Shown in pieces: positions 56,822-64,000 of a DNA stretch of 64,000 nt. The stretch is taken from assembly GCA_013365325.1 (NCBI GenBank), contig JABVXV010000194.1, positions 54,523 to 118,522 on the forward strand. The letters run 5' to 3'. The position numbers were made by a program, and so were the translations under genes. The stretch is from Dipetalonema caudispina. Lineage: Eukaryota; Nematoda; Chromadorea; Rhabditida; Onchocercidae. The stretch's first letter is position 1. Each line of letters opens with the position of its first letter. The notes under the pieces are model-generated. The model was not told the DNA's origin. It saw nothing but the letters and a program-made list of their open reading frames with translations, and did not search any database.

Positions 56822-59732
56822 TCAACAACAAAAGCAATCAAAAGCTGATAAATTGGACTTCCATCTTTCACGTTCGTTGTGAAATCGAACAGGTAAACGG
56901 TTAGCATAATAAGTGAGTTTTGCGGGTGTGATTTTAGCAGTGGAATAAGTTCGATTATGGAGGGCATGAGCCCAGCAACCGATTGCTGTATAATCATATT
57001 CCGGAAGCATTTTGTTAGCAAATAAAGCTCCAGAATTATTCATAGTGGGTAAATCCGCAATACCAAATACACAAATACCATGGCGATAGTAACCACTTCC
57101 ACAATGTTTCGTGGACTTTTTCCATACCACGTACCTAAACAAAATTGCTATTAGGTATCGATAGCTTGTTTGGATATCAAGCTATCAGTAACTTATTTCT
57201 CTTTGAACTAGTCGATTACCACCTAATATTTTCTTCACTTTCTTCAAGTTTCTTGGACGTACGTCAAGTGACGGAGCTAGCCAATTATCAATTTCCAAAT
57301 TCTGATATGAATAAGAGTTTATAAAAAGATGAATTTTGAATCAGAATCAGAGTTTATAAAAATACGAATTTTTAAGCTTACATTTAATTTACTCTGGGTA
57401 AATTAATCATAGGTTAATAATAACAAAGTACCTGGTTATCATATTATTATAAACATCAATACATTGTCGTGTAAATCCACCGGGTGCATCTGATATATGA
57501 ACTTTATAAAACTTTTGAAAGAAAACGTTAAGAAAAAATGGTAAGAATTCTTGAAATTTCTTTAGCCAAAATTGACCCCTTTTGAAAGCATAATAAGAGG
57601 AAATATCATATTAAGTACCAACCTAATGAATCCTCTGAATTCAATGACGGAAATAGCATTTCATCCACTCCGTAACTTAAACGATCGAACTTATCAAGCA
57701 AGATAGTCAGATTCAACTTGTCAACAACGAATTCGACAAATGCATAACTCAATGATGCCGATGTACTGCCTTTTGCTATCCGTAACTTGCGATCATCGTT
57801 TTGCTTGTCGTCTAGAACGTTAATGTCGTTCGGACTGAACAATATACTTAAATCTACAAAAAAATTTAAATTTCTCGAAACTTCCGGAAGAAATATAATC
57901 ACCAAAAACACTGACCATTGAAGAGTTTGAGTGCTCGAAACGTCCACGGAGCGTCATTGGGTACACGATCTGCGTTTGGATATCCTACATTGATATCGTT
58001 ACTTCCGTTTAGAGCACTCAAAATTTGCACCATCTCTCGATTGCTTTTCAATGGGATATCGTTGTTCTGAAATTTCCAAATGAGAGACTAATTTTCTGCA
58101 TTAGGAACAATTTTAACTGATCTTTTCTGGAATTGAAAAATAGATGAGAAGACGAATAACAATTCGAATAAGCATAAAATTAAGACAATTCATGCAAAGA
58201 AAAAAAAAATGATAAAAATGGCAAACTTGCAATAAAATAGCATATTTCCATCCTGGCAATCGTCGTATTACACGCAAACATTCCAGAAAACTGCGTGAAG
58301 TATTATGACCAGCACTATCAACCACAAATTCTCGATTGGTTAATAATACATTCGGGAAACATTTCGACAAATTGCGCATTTGTGCATGAAACATTGTTGT
58401 CGATTTGGCATCTAATGCATAGCAGTAAAAATTTTGTGGTGCATACATCAAGTTGAGTAGAAGTTCTTGCAGATGAAAATCCTGCAACAAATGACATTTG
58501 GAAGAATGAAGGAAAAGATATCGGATATAGTTAATAATAATGAAGAAGTGTAGGAGATATCTTTGTTTAAACTGAACCAAAGATAATATAAGACTTTTAG
58601 GCCATGTCTAACCTTATAAACGATCCTAATGAAGGCAATTGGGAAGTTTTTTTCAACACTCGAAAATGGTTCAGTAGGATAATAGGCTCGTTTTCGAATA
58701 GCATCACAGGAAGTATCACGATGTTCATCGTTACTTTTGTTCACTGCTACTACATACTTCAGAAAAAAAAAATTAGACTTAATTTTAAAATTCATTTCGT
58801 GACATATAATAAATTGGAAGAGTGAAAATGAAATGAATGATCAAAATAGAAATAGAAGTAATTTTACTGAATGGAAATGAAATTAAAGAAAAAAAAGCGC
58901 CCAACTTTATTCATTTGAGACATTTCTGAATATTTGTAGCTCGTTAGTAATTGCTCGCATATCTTATCATCCAAAACATACAGCGATAGTAAAGGAGGCT
59001 AAAATTAATGTTATTTAAGTAATTTGATATTTTAGCAACAAAAATGGCAGAAATGGAATTTATAAACAAGAATCGAAGTTAGTTAAAATGAATGAAATAA
59101 ACAAACAAATAAACATACTTTTCGCCCAATTACCTCAGCTTTGTCCAATAGCAATTCCCTAATATTTGCTTTTGCTGTTGCATTGAAATGATTTTTCATT
59201 TGAACTAGAATTTATAAAATTGTTTATAATTTGTTAAATCAGTTAACAAATACCGGATTAAAAATATACTTAATTAAAAATTAAAAATTTTTTTGCTTAT
59301 GAGCAAAAATAAATAAATGGTTTTGACAGTTTTACATGTGATCATGAATAAATCCATAAATTAGCAATCATGTTGAGCAAAATCGTGAAAGCAGTTAAGT
59401 TGTGAAACAGATAAAAGAAAAATACCCGAACCTATTCATTAAGCTATTAGTCAAATGGATAGAGTACTACAAAGCTGCAAGCTGACAAAAAAAAAAAGTA
59501 ATTAACCTAAGAAGAATGGTAAAACTATTTTTGGGACTGATACTTATCAAACAAAAGAGTATCTGCAGAGTAACTTGAAAATATTGGAGAATTAAAGGTA
59601 CATTAAAATATGCATACTTTGTTGATTGAAGGAGTGTAGAATATTAACACTTCCAACAGAACGACGTAACGAAGTGATCCACAATACGGTTAATAACATT
59701 TCGACAATGATGAATATAAACTCGCGTAACAT
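56822..59732 (-). CDS. GT14 (Core-2/I-branching type) glycosyltransferase, tandem copy B
   Basis: Paralogue of copy A. Eight complement exons, 59618-59732, 59134-59204, 58613-58756, 58227-58481, 57916-58066, 57623-57853, 57432-57489 and 56822-57134, give 445 residues. A type II anchor is at about 5-20 (FIFIIVEMLLTVLW). Matching landmarks are FPIAFIRIVYK, NLMYAPQNFYCYALDAKS, CFPNVLLTN, VDSAGHN, GWKYAILLQNNDIPLKSNREM, DAPGGFTRQC, and CVFGIADLPTMNN. The core exons agree closely with copy A, whereas the stem-encoding second exon, the middle insert (DLSILFSPNDINVLDD) and the C-terminal tail differ, and copy B has Lys-Lys-Ser where copy A has Trp-Ser-Asp after the Tyr-Val motif. This suggests separate acceptor specificity. 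Both copies look intact. Confidence 0.9.
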
Positions 59733-61638
59733 TTTCTTCCCAATTTACCGAAATTTCCATCTGCTAAGTTTTCAGTGATATCATTCGTATCATTATCACC
59801 AATTCACATGATATGAAAAATTCATCTAAATTGAACTAAAAATTTAAATTTTTAACTTGATTTCACTTCAAAAAAACATTGGCAATCTCACAAAACGGTG
59901 ACAGTATTAAACGGCATTTGATAAAATCATTATCTTTTCCAGAAATTGAAAATTCACTACAATTTCTCTCTAAATAATAAAAGCATTGTTTGTCATTCTT
60001 GCTTCATCTTATCAATCCTATACCTATCTTTTTTGAAATTCAATCACCGATTTGATACGAATTAGGCGTAGTGTGTTTCATTTAAAATAGGTAATTAACA
60101 TTACCTCTATAAGTTCCTTTACACTCTCTTGTGCAGTGATGCAAAGAATTCAAATAATCCGTGCGATGCCCGAAAAAAATTCCTTCTAGTTTGGTTCCCG
60201 AACCCTTCCGTTCCGCTACCCTTCCGCATTGAATTTCTTATGATCTTCCCTTCTGCATTCCAAAATTATATCTGATCTAATGTGATAACACATTAAATAA
60301 GATAGGAATGCATTGTGACCTACCCAATCATTGATACCAAAACAAATAATTGTGATAAAAAATAAAATTAATAATTTAAATCAACGATTTTGATTTAAAT
60401 TAGGATACAAGATGTAAGTGCCATAAAAATTTACAAATTTAAAGACTTGAAAAGTTTGAATTATTTTAATTTCAACGGATGATATCGCAAGAACTGACCA
60501 CAAATAATTTAAATCTAAAACAATCAGAAATGATAGACGAAATTTGGATTTCCATTGATGCTGCCATGACAAAACTGGTCAAGAATTTTAAATTATTTCG
60601 AAAATTAGAACTTTCAAAAACTCAGGAAATTCAGGGCTATTTTCTAGTTTAAACACTGGTTAAATTAAGGGACGAAATTACAACTTTGTTCTGGCAACTG
60701 TCATATGGTCAATGTTCACTAGCTCTTATGTTCCACTGTTTCAAGAAGAAACAATAAAGAAGAGTGAGTGTCGTAAAAGTGATGTATCAATTTCTTCAGA
60801 GGATCAATTCAAGGAGACAAGATAAAGGCAAAACTGCTAAGAAGTATCTGACCATCGATCGACCTATCACCATCTATCATCCAACAATTAACAAAATGTC
60901 TGCAGAAATAAAACGAAACCGCATCATATACTTTAGTCGTATTACTTCTTCAAATGAATGATGCTAATTTCAACATTTTAATAATAACTGATAGAAATCA
61001 AATAAAGAAAAAAAAATTGTCAACGTAAAAGGATGGTGAAATAGAAATATTTTTTTGCACTAATGAAAGGTCGGTTTCAATGTTACACATAAATTTACGA
61101 AACACTCAACTCATTTTGCATCATACGGAAATTTTGGAATCAAATTTAAGATTTTGTTTCTTGTAAAAATGGTAATATATTTTTTAAGAATAGCTGGAAT
61201 AAATGAAGACCGGTTTTCGTGGCCACATTTCTGGCAGAATAAATCGTTACAAAGAAATAATTCAATAAAATAAAAATCGAATGGCCTTCAAATTTTGCAA
61301 GAGGATTAATATATCTTTTTCAATCAGTGGAAATTCATTTTTTGATTTCTTTTCCAAGTTAAAAACAAAAAGTATCGATAAATTAAGTTCCTGGTAATGT
61401 TTATAATTAATATGAGTTTGGGATATATTCAAAATCACAGTGGATTTCAGTGCAGAGTTTTTCTTACAGCTATTACATTTATTTTTACTTTATTCTCTCG
61501 TTTTGTAGTTAAATTGATAGAGAAATGCAAATCAGATAACTAAGATATTTAATATTCCGATATTGATAATAAATAGGAATAAACTGAATATCATTCGAAC
61601 AGCAATTCTAATCAAGTGGAAGTAAGAAAGAGGAACAA
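59733..61638. other. Region upstream of glycosyltransferase B
   Basis: 1.9 kb with no supportable gene. A plus frame at 60764-60961 is short and without splice or family support. Confidence 0.5.
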
Positions 61639-62319
61639 ATTAGTAAATGAAAGGAAGTAAAAGAAGTTGTCTAATATCAACACGTGTTAAATTAATTATT
61701 CGTTGTAACACACATTAATTTAAAACAATTTAAAGAAGTTTCGGATACAAAAATAGTTTGAAATATGAAGAGGGATGAGTGAATCATAAATTAACTGATA
61801 AATATGTTTAAGTTAAAAAGCAATTGAGATTAGATTAAAAGTGAAAGGAAGAAGTCATTTGTAGGAGCAAATAAAAGGATAAAAGTAAGGTAAGGTAAAT
61901 GACGAAGACGAAATGATCGGATATTAGTAATCCAACAAAATTGTTTCATTCTGAAAGGAGGAAAAAAGATCGAAGCAGTAAAACAGACAATTATGCAAAA
62001 GATAATTGTTCAAAGGATGTAATCGACTCATCTTCTGGCCTTTTTTGTCATGCGAATGCTTGGCTTTAGGCATTTTTGCTCGCCTTTCATTATGAAATTC
62101 TCGTTTCTGTCATTTCAGTTCTTTTCCACTTTACTTAACAGATAATTGATGATGCAACTTCTCTCTCTCTCTCTCTGAATATTTGATGACACTAATTCTT
62201 TAGCTAAAGAATCGTGAGGTTCAGCATTAATATAAAAAAGACAGAGCAAAGGAAGGGTTAAATAACCATGATCTTACATTCTTTCACCAATTACTCTGAT
62301 CACTCATACTACTCATAGC
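61639..62319 (+). repeat. Dispersed about 670-bp repeat, copy 2
   Basis: Direct repeat of 36677-37352, about 24.96 kb away, in the same orientation. Divergence is low through the middle and rises at the right end. The 18-base palindrome and the CT run are both kept. Confidence 0.9.
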
Positions 62320-62505
62320 TATCATTGCCATCAGTTTGATGCATTTCTTCAATGTTTCTGCTAATTTCTTGCATATTTTCAAAAAACTGACAATTTAAGC
62401 ATCAATTTTTAAAATTGTTTTTTTGAAATCAATTTAATTTACTCGAGCTTGAAGTAATAGCAACTTTAAAAAGAATGCGAAGCATACATTGGTAACAGAA
62501 TTAAT

Positions 62506-62804
62506 TTATTCGTTAATGAACATAGTATCATTGTTGAGTGAGCTTAACTGTAGTAATAATAGATCCTGCAATTGATATTTCGTCATTGTTGTGCATTCAC
62601 CAATAACATGGTCACTATTGAGAAAATTCTCGGGGAAACACAAGGTATTTACAACACCTAGGGTCTTCAAGTTGTTTCCGATCCGAGCACCAACCAGGCC
62701 TAATGTTTTTTGAGCTAATAGAGCGAACGAGATGTCGTGCTTCCAATGTGATTTATGATAGCAAATATGAACAAACACGAAAATATGCATTGCAACTCTG
62801 TAGG
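62506..62804 (-). CDS. Possible terminal exon of an unidentified gene
   Basis: Not recognised. A minus-strand frame follows a plausible acceptor (CACCTACAG, ending near 62805) and runs about 98 codons to a stop. It includes HICYHKSHWKHDISFALLAQ, then KTLGLVGARIGNNLKTLG and a Leu-rich end. Amino-acid use is more balanced than in the surrounding noise frames. It would need a preceding exon ending in phase 2. It could be the end of the gene whose first exon may be at 63858-63971, or a decayed element. Confidence 0.25.
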
Positions 62805-63857
62805 TGATATTTCAAAGTTTATTTTAATAGCGAAAATGCTTAATTATCTGAATGTAAAAAAGTGTCGCTGAAATCGATCGATGTCAAGCTAACGGAGCAG
62901 ATGTAATTAATTAATTACCTGAATGAAATATAGCGCTAACCTAAACTATATTGTATTGTACTGAAGCTCATTTTGTTTTATATGAAATAATCATTGTTTC
63001 CAATTAAGTTAGCTACAGTTAAGCTAATCTAAAAGCATTCTAATATCGTGAGATATATAATAACATTTGATATGATTCAATTCAACTGTAATCGAAGATT
63101 TGAACTTTTGTATCAACAAAACAAGTTTTCAAATGGGACATTTATGTGACACTTCCTAGTAGACACACTGAGGAAAAAGTATTAGCCGGAAAGGACTGTT
63201 ATTGATTTCCTTTTGCTCATGATATAAGTCAAAAAGTCAAGTTAAGTCTTAGTTTTATTCTACCGTTTATAGTTATCATTACACTTTATCATCCTGAGAG
63301 GAAGGAATTAATTAACTGATATATAACACTGTGATGTAAATTCATTTTATCAAATTTAGTCTTTACAATAAAACAACACTTAATAGAACTTGTTGAAACA
63401 AGTCGATGGATCAAAGAAGCAATCGTTTTAAAAAGCAATATATGAAAATAATTTTTAAATGAGCAATAATTTTTTTTTTTTTTTGAAGATGAAGAAAAAG
63501 AGGAGAAAGAAGGAACTTCTAAAACTTCGTAAAATTTATTTGATGCATTTAAACATAAAAATTATTTGAAGCAAATGTTGTTAATGCTGTGCTCAAAGAA
63601 ATAGGATAGCTGTAAAACACCAAATCATACTATCTTACATTTCATTCAAATTGTTTTTGAAATATTATTTAAAATTTCAAATAATTCAGGCATTTTTTTG
63701 AATAGTTTGATGACGATTTAATTACATTGGAATTTGCAGCAAAAGCGAAAATCTTTCACCTTTAAAAAATCAAAAATTCCTTCTTGAAATGAAAATAGAG
63801 AAAGGAATGTTTGCTTTTCTTTCCACTAATCAATATTGCATTTAACTTTTACATTAC

Positions 63858-63971
63858 CGGAGGATGAATATCCTTGCTTAGAGGATTTCTCCCCGATAGT
63901 AACCGGAAGGGAGAAATACAAAGATTTTCGCAATACTTCTTGGAGATCTTTTTACTCAATGATACTGCCAT
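63858..63971 (-). CDS. Possible first exon of an unidentified gene
   Basis: An ATG at 63971 follows a CGTTTTAG acceptor by five bases, as expected for a spliced-leader site. It opens 38 codons (MAVSLSKKISKKYCENLC onward, ending KDIHPP) before a GTAATG donor. The basic, Ser-rich, acid-free start would suit a mitochondrial targeting peptide. No phase-0 continuation could be found by eye between here and 62.8 kb, so the model is incomplete. Confidence 0.3.
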
Positions 63972-64000
63972 TTCAACTAAAACGGAATTGGATGTATTAC

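Larger units (their letters stand above)
62320..64000. other. Right-edge region
   Basis: Holds only the two tentative minus-strand exons and a T run near 63471-63484. The middle (62.8-63.85 kb) shows nothing recognisable. Confidence 0.45.

Overview
The window is nuclear DNA from an AT-rich eukaryote, most likely a nematode and probably a spirurid/filarial-type species. The evidence is split genes with short GT-AG introns, candidate spliced-leader acceptors a few bases upstream of several start codons, many homopolymer and dinucleotide runs, and a Cys-for-Sec version of a selenoprotein family, as expected in nematodes with few selenoproteins. The species call is an inference. Gene models were built by hand: coding exons were chosen so that splice phases join in frame and the product matches a remembered family where there is one. 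Exon edges should be good to a base or so where phases agree, but untranslated ends are not defined.

Left part (1-9.5 kb): the last three exons of a glutathione reductase gene (+) enter from the left edge. They converge on a SELENOF (15-kDa selenoprotein) homologue (-) whose Sec position is Cys. After 4.6 kb of simple-sequence-rich DNA comes an eight-exon extended short-chain dehydrogenase of the dihydroflavonol-reductase/Gre2 type (+).

Middle part (9.5-34.3 kb): a 13-exon FUBP/KHSRP-type protein with four KH domains (-), a 12-exon Osm1-type soluble fumarate reductase with an N-terminal signal sequence (-), and a 10-exon FAM122/PABIR-type PP2A regulator (-) follow head to tail. The largest intron of the fumarate reductase gene holds a complete five-exon basic-protein gene on the opposite strand and a separate long hairpin. 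Two introns (one in FUBP, one in fumarate reductase) appear to be GC-AG.

Right part (34.3-64 kb): a nine-exon secreted protein of unknown family (-), a three-exon POLE3/CHRAC17 histone-fold gene (+), and two tandem eight-exon GT14 (Core-2/I-branching type) glycosyltransferase genes (-) with identical intron phases. A 14-unit minisatellite lies between the two glycosyltransferase genes. A repeat of about 670 bp occurs twice in the same orientation 25 kb apart (36.7 kb and 61.6 kb). At the right edge there is a possible first exon and a possible terminal exon of an unidentified gene (-).

No operon-like cluster, CRISPR array, bacterial insertion, tRNA or rRNA gene was found. The strongest leads are the nested gene, the hairpin in the same intron, the duplicated 670-bp repeat, the unknown secreted protein and the Cys form of SELENOF.
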